From Golubevia sp. BC0850 (taxonomy: Eukaryota > Basidiomycota > Exobasidiomycetes > Golubeviales > Golubeviaceae), in contig JAAVVG010000008.1 of assembly GCA_012976225.1 (NCBI GenBank), positions 1 to 64,000 on the forward strand: a DNA stretch of 64,000 nucleotides, in the 5' to 3' direction. This document shows positions 45,544 through 57,210 of the stretch, in pieces; position 1 is the stretch's first letter; each line of letters opens with the position of its first letter. The notes beneath the pieces were generated by a model. It was not told the origin of the DNA. It made no database searches and worked only from the letters and a program-made list of their open reading frames with translations. The translations under genes were made by a program, and so were the position numbers.

Positions 45544-47046
45544 ATGGCAGACAAGCGTAAAGCAGAAGAATGGCAAGAACCAACATCTTCAATCTCAAGT
45601 TATTCAAACGGAAGTCATCCTCAAGTTCAAGCTTTAGCTAAGAGAGCCAGAGTGGACGATGATGAACCTTCTTCTAACACCTCGCTCATCTCTATCTCTT
45701 CTGCTGATGGTGGAAAGGATAAGAGTCTAGTCAGATCTATCAATAGGACCAGTAAACTGTCCTCTCCAATCCTCAATCTAACTGGAGCTCATGGAGCAGA
45801 ACTCTTGGACGTTCAATTCTCTCCCGATGGTCAATACATCGCTGCTGCCTCTGCAGACAAGCATATCTGTGAGTCGTTAAAAGTCCTCTAGACTCCCTTT
45901 GCTCACTCTGTTCTGACTCAAATGTTTTCCTTTTCTTTCGGTTAAAAGCTCTATGGACCACCTATGGCGAATCCACCAACCTAGGTCTTCTGAAAGGGCA
46001 TTCCAAAGCCATCACCTCAATCTCCTTCCTCAACTCTTCTCCATCTTCTGCTCCTCAATTGGTCTCTTCTTCAGCTGACTCCACTCTTATACTCTGGGAT
46101 TTATTATCTGGAACTAAACTTCGAAGGTTCAGAACTCATTCTGGGATCGTCAATTCGGTGGCTACCACTAGGACTGGAAGGAACCTAGCTGTTTCAGGTG
46201 GGGACGATGGATTGGTCTGCGTTTGGGATCTTAATCAGAAAGATCCTTTGGATGTCATAGAAGTCGGTTATCCTGTAACTGCCGTTGAATTCGCAGCTGA
46301 TAATTCCAAGCTTTACGTGGGTGGGTTGGACAATGACGTTCATGTGAGTAGAGGAGGTGAGGAGGGATAATCGAGGAGAGAAACCCGATCGAAGGGTGCT
46401 TGAGATGATTGATAATCACTCAAAGTCTTATTTGAAGATACGAGGATGGATTGAACCTTTGATTCGGGGGAGCACACGCATGGTTCCTAAGGCTTGGTAC
46501 TTTCGTCTCACTCGGTTCCGTTCCTCAAAGCTGATCGCTCCTCTCTGAACCTTTTCAAACCAATCCAAATCGGCTCCCAACTAGGTTTATGATCTCACGA
46601 GAAAGACCATCGTCTACAGTCTGCGAGGTGAGTTCTCACCAATTCAATTCTCTCCACTCTCTTGTCCCACTAGCTTATGTCCTATCGCAACCCCTCCCTC
46701 ATATCTCTAATCGAACATCTTCTATTCTCTAGGCCACACGTCACATATCCTATCACTCTCGCTATCATCATCAGGTTCTCATCTCCTTTCCTCATCAGCA
46801 GACGATACCCTCAGGATTTGGGATGTCAGACCTTTCGCTTCTTCAGACGAGAATGCTTCCACAGACAAGGACCCTAGACTTCATAGGACTCTGACTGGAG
46901 CGGCTGCTGGTTGGGAGAATCTTCTCATCAAGGCTAGATGGAGTAAAGATGGAGAAAGAGTTGGGACTGGAGGAGGGGATAGGTTTTGTACGATTTGGAA
47001 GTGAGTTTTGAGAAGGATTCCTGGCCAATGTCTTGGTATTTGAGTG

Positions 47047-47091
<45 letters not shown>

Positions 47092-47344
47092 CAACTTCCT
47101 TAGTGTCGAATCTTCAAAGATCCTTTACAAACTTCCTGGTCATAAGGGAACGTGTACAGCGATAGCTTTCCATCCTAAAGAACCTATCAGTAAGTTTTAT
47201 CTTTGCTTTTTCCAGGATCTCTCTCCCAATTCTGACTCTGACGCTTCTCCTTACGCCTTATCCTTATACTCGGATCTTTCTGACAACACAGTTGTCACAT
47301 CCTCTGTTGATAGAACTCTAATATTGGGAGAGATTGAACCATAA
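45544..47344 (+). CDS. SNRNP40: U5 snRNP 40-kDa WD40 protein
   Basis: Six exons: about 45544-45868, 45949-46343, 46584-46627, 46734-47000, about 47105-47190 and 47312-47344. Seven WD repeats align with human SNRNP40 (Prp8-binding): GAHGAELLDVQFSPDGQYIA, LWTTYGESTNLGLLKGH, LILWDLLSGTKLRRFRTH, VCVWDLNQKDPL, KLYVGGLDNDVHVYDL, GHTSHILSLSLSSSGSHLL and RIWDVRPFASS, then ILYKLPGHKGTCTAIAFHP, ending LILGEIEP. It scaffolds Prp8 in the spliceosome. The ATG at 45544 is preferred because MADKRKAEEW resembles the charged start of homologues; 45466 is in frame and possible. A long (CT) tract lies in the intron before 47105. Confidence 0.9.
47051..47087. repeat. (CT)n microsatellite
   Basis: About 18 uninterrupted CT units in an intron of the U5 snRNP gene, immediately before the acceptor, where it may serve as polypyrimidine tract. 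Confidence 0.95.
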
Positions 47345-48432
47345 TTGTCTGAACAGATGCATCGACGGTTTCAAACCAAAAGAAAAAAGAAATGGTGCTG
47401 TGTAGCTTCTCTCTGCTCTAATTCGCTCTTTTCCAGCGTTGTCCTTGTAACAAAAATAGTGAAAATTTGGAAAACTGTTTATTTACCCTTCCCCTGTCTG
47501 ATGATCTGATGTCTTGTCTGGATATTTAATCGAGATCGAGTGCGTGCCTCGCATCCCTTGCCATTCCTTCGTGCCAGGCTTTCCAAGCCGGGCTGATTTT
47601 CATTCTGTTTGATGTTTCATCTAACAGCCAGGCTGACTTTGCTCGAGTTTCAGCTCTGAGGCGCCTGGTTCCGATATCCAGCTCGCGCGCTCGCCAGATT
47701 CGTCAGAAGGCGACCGATCCTTTAACTTCTCTTCTCTTTCCCCTCTCCTCCCGTAAGCCACGCAAACTCATCCACTCAAACTTCGGTGCATCCAAAAATC
47801 CAAACACTCTACTCATCCACCCCACCACTAATCACAAAAAACCCCCAACCCATCTCTTCACCTCGGCTTTACTTTCCCTCGTTCGTTTTCTTCTCAACTG
47901 CCCTGCTATTTTGACCCTCGTTCTGCTAGTATTTCTCTAGGTCACTTGGCTCTCCACAATCGTTGTGGGTGGTGTATACAACCGAGATTCATATTCGTGG
48001 TAGATTCGAGGGAAGAAACAGGGCAGCTCGAAGAAAGGGATTCGACCTGAACGTTACAGTATACTTTTGCTAGATGGAAATTCTTTCTCTCTTTTCTTTT
48101 GTTTCCTTTTTTATTTTTGCTTTGAAATCATTCTTGTTCTATCCTGCTGACATTGTGTGAAGCGTGAACGTGTGACCTTTCAAACGAACGGCTCTGTGAT
48201 CTGGGTCTGATTCTTGGTTAGAACAAGACATTTCTCAAACGAAGTGCCGGAAACCACCTGAGCTGTACGGTAATAGACAGTAGGAGCTACACAAGCGAGC
48301 TGTTACTAAGTCGGTAAGTCAACCAGGCTCAACGGGGAGAAACAACGTTAGGTGATTGACGTTTGCTTCAATCGCCCCGCTATTCCTTCATCTTCCTCAT
48401 TCCATCACAAAACAAGTCAGCTCTCTCCCAGA
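47345..48432. other. Intergenic, 1.1 kb, mostly inverted-repeat arm
   Basis: Contains the left arm of the 484-bp inverted repeat. Outside the arm only AT-leaning sequence and poly-T stretches are visible. Confidence 0.5.
47563..48046. repeat. Inverted repeat, left arm (484 bp)
   Basis: Reverse complement of 57604-58087, with paired coordinates always summing to 105,650, so there is no indel. Every stretch checked matches. Similarity fades beyond both ends: inward to a T-rich tract, outward through CGTGCCTCGC. No open frame, no TG..CA termini and no tRNA-like sequence is seen inside. Confidence 0.93.
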
Positions 48433-49167
48433 ATGAAGGTCTCAACTTCAAGCAATTTCCAAGATCCACTTCTACGTCTTCCAAAAGAGATCTTCCTCCA
48501 CAGTCTCACCTCTCCAGCCGAGATTGCTCGCTCTGTTGCTATCAATCATAAGCGGAGAGATAACATTCAATCAGACTCAACTCTTTTATCAACTGCAGTC
48601 ATGAAGAACCATGCTATTTTTGAACCAGAAGGAAAGTACAGCGATGGATCGAACTATGTGGAAATGCAAGAAGCAATGAACCAAGCCGTCGCTCAACTAT
48701 CAAGTTTCTCTAATCTCTCTAATAATGAACTAATTGAGGCTTCAATGAATCTTTGGGCTTTCGTTGACAATATGTCAGTTTGCCTGACTGGTTTGGAGCA
48801 GCGGTTTAGGTGTCAACTCTTCGTCTCGTCGCTCGCCACCTCCTTTTGTTTTCGACTGCGGCTCAGCATTGATCAGTGGTTTGACACTGACTCCCTATGC
48901 CTTTAAAAGCTGATCAAGTTAGTCTTCAGCAAGTTAGAAGCGGGACTGCAGAGATGGGAAGAGTTCGAGGTCATAAGAAAGAACTGGGTCGAAGAAAAAA
49001 GTCATCAGGTGGAAGCAATTTTTGATGGAATGCAGAATCAATCAACTTTTGAGATGGGGAAAAGGAAATTGCTAAGCAGGTATGAGAAAGGGGCTGGAAT
49101 TAAACCAGAAGTGAAGGAGGATTTAGTTGAACAAGATCATCAGGCTAGAGAGGTCAAATCTGCATAA
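48433..49167 (+). CDS. F-box-like protein, exon joint unresolved
   Basis: MKVSTSSNFQDPLLRLPKEI at 48433 opens an F-box-like segment: LPKEIFLHSLTSPAEIARSV and INHKRRDN. Helical, charged sequence continues to VDNMSVCLTGLEQRF near 48810. A second open stretch, 48907-49167, reads LIKLVFSKLEAGLQRWEEFE and ends REVKSA with TAA. An intron must lie between about 48775 and 48906; the acceptor TTTAAAAG before 48907 looks good, but no strong in-phase donor is seen. May be a functional member or a decaying relative of the F-box genes at 15-33 kb. Confidence 0.5.
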
Positions 49168-49325
49168 GAAACAGCGTGCTCTATTGTAACGAAATGTAAT
49201 TATGCGAGAATTAATACAACCACTCAACGAAAAAAAAATGTGACAAAGCAGGGTGAATGTGGAAAAAAGAGAAAGCAGAGAGAAATTGAAGAAGATAATT
49301 GGAAGTTTGAATCGAAGAACTCTCT

Positions 49326-50956
49326 CTACTTCTTAGGTCTTCTCCTCTCATTAGGATTCTTCCTACCAATGCCCAATTTAGGTAAACCCCCTTGATTTTT
49401 AGAACTTTTCCCGCCGAGTAACATTTCAGGCATCCAATCGGGATCCTCATATCTCAAACCAAAAGCACTAGTGGTATTTCCCTCTTTCCCCATTTCCTCT
49501 GCTTCCTTAGCTCTCTTATCACTCTTATCAACTGCTTTCTGCAAAGCTCTATCTTCTTTGTTCTGTCTAACCTTCTCCTTAGCCACCGCTTTGATCCACT
49601 CAGATTGATCCTCTCTCAAAATCGGGACTTTGTTGGTTCCAAACCTTTGACTTGAAGATCCAGCTTTAGGTTTAGGAAGTGAATATTTAGTACCTCGATT
49701 GTGATAAACGAAATTCTTTTGAAGATGTAAATCTACACCTGCTGAAGCTGCTGATAGAGCTCCAGGACCAGAAGAGATTTTAGTTGAAGATGGATCTCGT
49801 GAAGTTACCGAAGTTCGAAGGAGTGTTGGATTACCACAAGTTGGACAGAATTTTCTGGAAGGATCTTTACAGATTCTGAAAAGGAGGCCAAGGAGGAGAA
49901 GGAAATGCGTCAGCTTTTTTGAAAACCGAACCAAGATTGTTTTTCCCCCTTCTATGGGTCTCTAATCTCGATTCTGAACATTCTTTCGAAATCGATCTCT
50001 CCAAACTCACTTATAACATCCATGACATCTCAAAACCCAACTCCTAACACTTTTGATCCTCAACCCACCAGCCCCAACCAATCCCAATCCCATTTGTAAC
50101 AAAACATTCTGAACAGCATAATCAGCCGTCAAAGTAGCAATGTCCGTCTTGTTAGATTTGTTTCCTTTCTTCTTTGATCCTCCTCCTAGATTAGGAGCTC
50201 CAAAAGTACCTCCATGATTTGAATTCGAATTGGTATTAGATTTCTTCTTCGATTTGGGAACTTCCCAACCTTCCTCTGCTTCTCCTCCGCCAGCTTGAGA
50301 AGAAGAATCGAAAACACTTGAAGATGAGCTCTGATCTTGAGATTGAGATTGGGATTGAAGTTTCGATCCAGCTAATTCTTGAACGGAGGATTCTTCAGCT
50401 GGAATCAAACCTAAAGATCTAGCTTGATGTTGATTTAAATTGTCAGAAGTGATCCATTCTCCTCCGTTGACTTCATCGTCTTCTGAGTCTAATTCTTCCT
50501 CCTCCTCCTCCTCATCGATCCGAACTTCGATTTCTTGAGTAGGATTGGAAGAATCAGAAACTGCATCTTGAATTGAAAGTTCTTTGAAATCAGAAGTTGC
50601 ATCTTCGAAATCTTCAGTTTCGGTTTCAGTTTCCAGATCTACTTCTGGTTCTTGTTTCCTTTCGGATTCTGATTCGACTTTCGAAGTTTCTACTTTTGAG
50701 TCCTGAGTAGTATGGATATTAGTAGAAGCAGAAGGTTCTTGAATAGATTCAACCACCTGAGCCAAAGATTTAGAAGAACTTTCAGAGTTCGAAGTAGGAC
50801 CTGAAGAAGCTTCGCTAGCTTTCTTCATTCTCAACCTTTCTGCTTCATGTTTTTGTTGTCCAGTCTGGAGGTATGAAATCAAGGTTTTGATCAAAAAAGG
50901 GGAGAAGCAGGGTCAGCTGAAACCCTCCTCAAGACCTTCTTCATCATCTTTCTCTC

Positions 50957-50994
<38 letters not shown>

Positions 50995-52564
50995 GGGTAC
51001 TGAATGTCCCACTCACAGGTCCGCCAACTTCTTCTCTGATCCTCCAAGTCCCATGAGCTTGAACTTCTATCGAGTAGGCCAAAGCCAAGACGCTTAGATC
51101 TGGAGGTGAGAGAACAGAGTAGTCTCCAGTTTTCTTGGAGAAGGCGATGACTGGGTTGAATGGATGTAAGATTATTGATATAGATTAGAATCAGTATGTT
51201 AGGGAAGTAACCAGAGAGGTGAGGGGGTTAGTGTTCTTCTCTCTTCGAGCCCAAGTAGAGCTGGGCGGGTCAGTAACGCTTGACCCGAACCCACTCTCCA
51301 GCCTCGAGATCCAAACCATAGCCCAAATCCATTTTCTGAAACTCTGGAAACCAACCGGGTTTGGCTAAGCCCGCGCTTCTCAACCTGGAAAGCAACAGAA
51401 AACAGTGTGCCCTTCCTTCTTCTAAGGCTCAAATCTCGAAGTTTTCGAGTCTTTCAACTCATTGAGTCGATAATCATGGCATTTAAAGGTCTCAGAGGTC
51501 CTCTGCCTGACTCTTAGTAGCAAACTTCAGTCGGGTTAAAAAACCCTGAAAGTCTCCTTGAATTCACCCAACCCCGAATTCAAACCCGCTTTCTCAAAAT
51601 CAAGAAACCTTGACCAAACCCAAACCCGACCCGGTAAAAAACCGGGTTTTCCCCCCTCTGACCACTGGGTACTGATCGCGCCCAGCTCTAAATAAATAAT
51701 TAGGGTGGGGTGAAAAATTGACTCAAAACCAATTTTTACACGTAAAAACGGGTTCAAGTACCACTCTTGCATCGACCCTAAGGATTTCACCTGTAAAAGT
51801 TTGTAAAAATAAGCAGCTTGACCCCCCTTATGCCACACTCAGAAATGAGCCAGCAGATGCGGAGAGAAAGTGATGGAAAGTTTTGGGAGTCGAAGAAGAT
51901 GGATTGCCACCTTTCCTCGACTGTTCTCTCTCTCTTCTCCCTGTTCTATCCCTTTCCTATGAGAGACGGTATTTTTTACATACTTTTACCAGGGTGAAAG
52001 TCTTTGTAAAAGTAGTAAAACCTTGTAAAACTATGTAGAGAGTGCTTCTGAGGCCTCGCCCCACGCCCCATTTTTACAATCTTGTACAAAGTTTGATCAT
52101 TTTTACATCGCCCTCAAATCTTTACCGAGGGTCAAACTATTTTTACCTCACCCTGAGCTCTTCTTCGAGGTGGGTCTCACTCATTCCATTCTTCCAGCTG
52201 CCATCTTGCCCATCTCTTGCATCATCTGCTCTTCCCTTTGCCATAGCTATGAATACTAACCTTTAGCTAAAGCCTCTATAGGAGGATCCATTACAGTAAT
52301 CTGTACCCCTTTCCTCTTGAGAGATTGATAGTACTGCCTTGATCTCTCATCTTTCAATTCTTCCAATACTAAAGGTGGAATGTAATAATTTGTTGCTAAG
52401 ATTGGTTCTGATAAAGATGGTTGTTGAGTTAAAAGTGGTGCTGCATCCAAGATTAACGATTTTAGAGCTGGTGGATTAGAGATTGAAGTGGAAGTGGAAG
52501 TGGAAGTTATAGGATTGGAAGAAGAAGAAGGAACAGTTGAAGGTGAGATTGGATTCGATTCCAT
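49326..52564 (-). CDS. NOB1: NOB1, 20S pre-rRNA D-site endonuclease
   Basis: Four exons (52564-52261, 51150-51017, 50864-50011, 49875-49326) join in frame to 613 residues. The PIN nuclease domain starts KSLILDAAPLLTQQP with its first metal-binding Asp, then YIPPLVLEELKDERSR with the conserved Glu, and continues in exon 2 as FSKKTGDYSVLSPPDLSVLA. A long acidic Ser/Glu insert fills residues 160-400. The zinc ribbon is SWVLRCHGCYK|ICKDPSRKFCPTCGN, with four Cys. The basic C-terminus ends KNPNERRRPKK. It cleaves site D to make the 18S rRNA 3' end in cytoplasmic pre-40S particles. An in-frame ATG at 52684 is possible. Intron 1 is 1,110 bp and carries two MITE-like insertions; other introns are 135-152 bp. 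Confidence 0.93.
50961..50992. repeat. (TC)16 microsatellite
   Basis: Lies in NOB1 intron 2 on the strand opposite to transcription. Confidence 0.95.
51258..51688. mobile_element. MITE-like DNA element 1, TA target site
   Basis: Termini GAGCTGGGCGGGTCAGTA and the reverse complement of its right end GAGCTGGGCGCGATCAGTA form an imperfect inverted repeat of about 19 bp. TA flanks both sides (51256-51257 and 51689-51690). The inside is non-coding and rich in AACCCG/CGGGTT motifs. Size (431 bp) and TA duplication fit a non-autonomous Tc1/mariner-like or other TA-targeting element, sitting in NOB1 intron 1. Confidence 0.7.
51702..52154. mobile_element. MITE-like DNA element 2, TTTTACA-rich
   Basis: Begins AGGGTGGGGTGAAAAAT and ends with the imperfect reverse complement (ATTTTTACCTCACCCT). 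About ten TTTTACA/TGTAAAA motifs are scattered through it, one forming the palindrome TTTTTACACGTAAAAA. Repeated short motifs of this kind are typical of transposase-binding subterminal regions. No target duplication is obvious. Non-coding; also within NOB1 intron 1, 13 bp from element 1. Confidence 0.5.
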
Positions 52565-52860
52565 CCTTGATGGCGTTTGATTTGACTGCTGGAAACTCAG
52601 ATTCACTTGAGCTGAATATGGATACGAATATGAATGAGATTGAAGGAGTGATGTGATTAATGAAGAGGATGAGAACGGAAGCACAAGAAGAATAGTTTCA
52701 AAAAAGTTGAGTCTAGTTAGGGTTTATTAACCCTAAGATCTACAGTCAGTGCAGTCACATAGCCAGCTCGGATGTGGCTTCCCCTCTGGCTGCTGCCATC
52801 CCCCCCCCACCCCTTCTCTCTATCTCTCCACTCAATCCAATCCTGGAATAAGCTGGAATG
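52565..52860. promoter_or_regulatory. Divergent promoter NOB1 / SYLF gene
   Basis: 296 bp between preferred starts. Contains TTAGGGTTTATTAACCCTAA (a near-perfect palindrome at 52719-52735 holding two telomere-like heptamers) and a C9 run at 52801-52809. The TTAGGGTTT/AACCCTAA pair resembles Tbf1/Rap1-type telobox sites found upstream of ribosome-biogenesis genes. Confidence 0.45.
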
Positions 52861-55800
52861 AGTAAGAACCAAAACAATTCTACCATCACAGGAACTACCC
52901 CGACTGAAACGGGAAGTCGATGGTCTAGATGGGGGACAGCAGCTGCCACCAAAGGAATGCAAATCTCTGATTGGGCTTCGACCTATGCCAACAACGCTTC
53001 AGCGAGTGAGTTTGACATCATTCTCATCAACCATTCATTAGTCCAATTCGTTCATTATCGAACAAGGGTCTATCATTCAGCACCATCACCAGCTCATCTC
53101 ATCCCCTCCTCTCCACAGAAATCGGAGGCGAACGTTTCTGGCCATCCTCCAACGACATGGTTTTAGAAATTGAGAAATGCGAGAGAATTCTTAGAGCTTT
53201 CACAGTGGAAGGGATTCCTGACAAACAAGAATTGGAGAGAGAAGAAGAATTCAAGGACTCAAAGGGTAATTTCATGAAGAAGAAGAGGAAGGTCTTGAAA
53301 AAGATTCCCCCTAGGATCTTAGAGAGAGCTGCTGGCATTGGTGAGTTTCCACGCCTTTAAATTTGGGGAGAAGGGAGAATTGAGGGAGATCGAGAGGGGC
53401 CGAAGAGAGAAGGATGATGGGGTATCCGAGACACCTCTCTCTCTTCTTCGCCACTTCTGTTGATTCTTCTTTTCTTTATGGAAGGTTTCACTTCAAATGA
53501 ACTAACAATAGAGTATCAAAATCTCATGTTTCTTTTTTTGCACCTTTCTTCTCTCCCTTCCTTAGTGATTTACACAGGTATGCGTTCAGGAATCGCTCCC
53601 TTCGGTGGAACAGGAGGTACAGGTCTGGTTCTAGCTCGATTACCAAATGGTTCTTGGTCTGCTCCATCTGCTATTTCTCCCAACAATTTGTCTGCTGGTC
53701 TTTTGTTAGGTGAGTTCTCTCTCTCTCTCTCTCTCTCGATCTTCCCTTCGCTCCCTCTTTTCCCCCTTCCCTACCTTCTCCCCCACTTTCTTCTCTTCCT
53801 CTATCTCACCCTTCTTCTCTCACCTCCTTGCCTTCCACTCTCTTCCCTTCATCTCTTCCGCCCTTTTCGCATCTCTCTCCCTCTCTCTCAGGTCTAGACA
53901 TCTTCGACGCAATCCTAGTCATCCGAAAACCAGAGCTAATGAAATCCTTTGGAACTCATAAATTCACTTTGGGAGCTGAAACGGCTGTCGTTGCTGGACC
54001 CGTTGGTGCCGGCGCATCTATGGAGAGTGGGATTGATAAGGCTCCGATCTTTAGTTATATCAGGAGTAGGGGTCTGGTGAGTTCTTAGGGAAGAAGAGAG
54101 AGTAGAAAGCAGAATTTTTGAAACATCGAGAAACTGATGAGAGACCTTCTTCTTCTTTTTTTGGGATGCTACTTCGATGATGTATGAATGGATTGAAAAT
54201 GGCATAGTACGCTGGAATTGAAATTATGGGTCAAGTTTTTGTTGATCGATTTGATGAGAATGAGAGGTATTATCATTGGCCTGGGATAAAAGCTCAGGTA
54301 AGTATGATTCAAAACACAGGATAGATGAGAAGTTCACTACTGTCTTTGAAAGATGGGGTTTGCATCTAGAAAGGGGGAAGGTAAAGGTGGAATGAGAAGT
54401 CCTGGATCTGAACTCGTTTTCCAAATTCCATCCCTTTTCTCAAACCTCCCATCTCTCGCTTCTCAGGGTGAGTTCTCATACGCTTCTTCCAGATCCAGAT
54501 TGTCCTGAAAATCAAAACTCGGAAGAAAGGAAGCACTGATCTCCGTTTCTTCATTCCTCCCTTTTCTCAAATCCTTCTGCTTCCAGACATTCTCGAAGGA
54601 AAGGTTCACATTCCACCAGCCGCAATTCCTTTACATCGAGCTTTAAGAGATGCGGAAACTGGAGTAGCGCAAGGAGGAAAACTAGAGAAAACGGTTTATG
54701 ACGTTGTAAAAGTTCCTCAAAACGATGCTATTAAAGCTTTAGGGATAAGGAAAGCTAAGAAGAAAAAGGAGAACATCAATGGAAAAGGTCTTGAGGGAGA
54801 AGAACGATTAAGTGATGAGAAAGTTGAAGGAGAACTCTTGAATAGAGGTGGAGAATCGGATGAGATTTTGATTTCTAGAACTGAAGTTGATGATGAAGAT
54901 GAAGGATCTAAGAGAGGAAGTCTGGCTTCTAGTTCAAATGGAAGTGTACTCAAACCTCCACCACTACATCCGAATTCAACCATTCAAAGAGAAGAGGAAG
55001 AAAATTCAGATGAGGATTTTTTAGAAGAAGGTGAAAGATTAAGACTTCCTCCTACACCTCAGGAATTAGACGCTCTGGAAGCGGCGGGGATTCCAGATGA
55101 AGAAGATTTGAAACTTGCTGCGAAATTGAGAGAAGAGGTTTATGAATTGGAAATCCCTCCAAGACATGCTTATGTTAAAAGGTACTTGGACGCTAGACCT
55201 AAATTAGCTGCAAGTTATCCGAAAGAGAAACCCAGGTTGAATGGAAGAGGTGGACCTGAAGTCAGGCGATGGAGGAGGAGTTTGGGAATGTTTGGAAAGG
55301 ATGAAAATGAAGTAGAGGAAGGAAAAGGTGAAAGTGAGAGAGATGAAGAATGGGAAATGGAGAAAGGTAGGAGAGAGAACGACGTTGGAGAAGAAGGTGA
55401 CTTAGGTGAAGGAGGTACAACTTTAATGTTCAATCATGGTGATACTCACGAAGAAGAATTCAGTTCAAGAGAAGCAGATCCTTTCAGGACAAAAGCTCAT
55501 TCTTTAGCTCAAGAATTAGGAATTGAAAAATCTCAAGAACCCTTGATCGCTCCAACTCCTCCAATTTCGGAAACTCCAAATCTGATCGCTTCAAAATCCA
55601 CCATCGAACCTCAAACTTCAACCTCAACTTCTCAATCTCAACTTCCAACTTCTGAATCCACCTTGTCTCTACTACCAGCTTTCGACGAGAAAGGAAAAGA
55701 ACCTTCATCTTCTCCAACTTCTCCTTTCAACGCTTCTATTCCTTTAACTAAAGAAGATCCAGCTCCGTATCCCGAGTCTCTTTCTGAAGAACCTCAACCT

Positions 55801-57210
55801 AAAAGGAGAAGTCTTTTCTTATCTAGAGATGATACCGATAAACAAGAATTGGAATTGTTGAAAGGAAACAAGGAGGAAGAAGATGATCTACAAATTGAAA
55901 CTCCTGCTTCTACTAGAAGTGAAAGTTGGTATCAAGATGAAGAAGAGAATCAAGAAGATGAATATTCTAGAGGTGCAGAAAGTAGATTTGAGAAATTGGC
56001 TAATAGTGTCAGCTCGGGAGCTGGAATTGAGGGCGCGGGGTCATTGGAGCAAGAACTTGAAGATGGAGATCAGATGGAGAAAGCGGGAGAGGATTTGAAG
56101 GCAGAGGATCATTTGGAGACGGAGGACAAAGAGGACAAAGTTCAAAATCAAGCTCAAGATCAGGATCAAGTTCAAGTCGAGGAGACTAGTAAGACAATAG
56201 ATCAGCCTTCGTTGGCAGATGAACTCAACCAATCAACCCAAGAGCAACCAGCTCTCGAATCGATTCCAGCAGAGTCGAAGGAGGAAGAAATTTCGAAATC
56301 AGAAGCTCAAGGGCCAACTTCAGGAATCGAAGAGACTCATCGACATTCCGCGGAGCTACCAGCTGCAATGGATTCGCTTGAGCTTAATCGATCTTCTCAG
56401 CCTCAAACTCCACCTCAAAGTCACGAACCAGAAGATCTCAAAACTCCTTCCCGATCGCAATTCGAATCCACTTCTATTCCATTTTCGACCAATGCCGGAT
56501 TGACGGATACGGAATTTAATCCTCTAGATTCCCCTACTCTTTCTTTCAAAGAGGAAAATGAAGATCAAGATCCGAACTCAAGTGGAACTCAAAAAGCTAC
56601 GGACACGGTCTCTCAATCTCATTCACATTCGGATTCCCTTCATTCAGTTCATTCTACAACTTCAGTGGTGACTTCAGCGGAAGAGGAGAGCTTTGCTTCT
56701 GCTCAGAATTCTGAAGCTGGAAGTGAAATTGGAGATGTGGAAAGAGAGAAGGAAGTAGAGAAGCAGAAGATGGTTGAAGGGGACTCTTCGGATCCAATTC
56801 AAGAAGCTGAAAAGCTTCAAGACACAGCTCATCAATCACCAGAACCAAATCCTCAGCCACTTCCTTCGACTTCAATTCTCGAAACGGAAGAAACACCTTC
56901 GACTTCTCTTCAAGAACCATCTTCAGAATCTGAATTTCTCGTTACAACTTCATCTCCGAACCCAGCTAGTACGCTCTCTCCTCAACTTTCATCAGTCTCT
57001 TCCTCTCCACAAATCGAAGAAGAACCATCTCCCTCGTTATCTTCAGCAGCTTCTTTAGCTAGGTCACCCTCTCTTTCTTCAACTTCAAGTGGTCAGAATA
57101 ACGCTGAAACTCCAAATGGAAGTACGAGAGGCAGCGTAAGAAGTATTACAGATGCAAGTCTTCTACCTCCTCCTAGTAGACCTCCGAGAAGAGCTAGAGG
57201 AAAGAAGTGA
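52861..57210 (+). CDS. SYLF (Ysc84/DUF500) lipid-binding protein with long disordered tail
   Basis: Exons 52861-53005, 53119-53340, 53566-53709, 53892-54076, 54208-54297, 54467 (1 nt) and 54587-57210. The SYLF domain, which binds phosphoinositides and in Ysc84/Lsb3 also actin, occupies residues about 45-290: CERILRAFTVEG, VIYTGMRSGIAPFGGTGGTG, LARLPNGSWSAPSAI, GLDIFDAILVIRKPELMKSF, FTLGAETAVVAGPVGAGA and APIFSYIRSRGLYAGIEIMG. The domain end QDILEGKVHIPP needs the single G at 54467. The other about 800 residues are acidic, Ser/Gln-rich and repeat-free, ending in a basic Pro-rich PPPSRPPRRARGKK that could bind SH3 domains. No SH3 domain of its own. Likely endocytic site protein. Confidence 0.86.
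54467..54467 (+). other. Candidate 1-nt microexon in the SYLF gene
   Basis: 54298 starts a GTAAGT donor after GIKAQ. The downstream exon begins at 54587 after TTCCAG and is open only if one extra base precedes it. At 54461-54473 the sequence is TCTCAG|G|GTGAGT: a strong acceptor and a strong donor around one G. Inserting this G gives GIKAQ-DILEGKVHIPP, the family sequence. Reading through either intron gives early stops. Confidence 0.6.

Noticed and set aside
52801-52809. C9 homopolymer as a regulatory slippage site
   Set aside because: A single short run in a promoter has no supporting context.
53460-53961. Leu/Ser/Phe-rich open frames inside the SYLF gene
   Set aside because: They are pyrimidine-rich introns read as protein.
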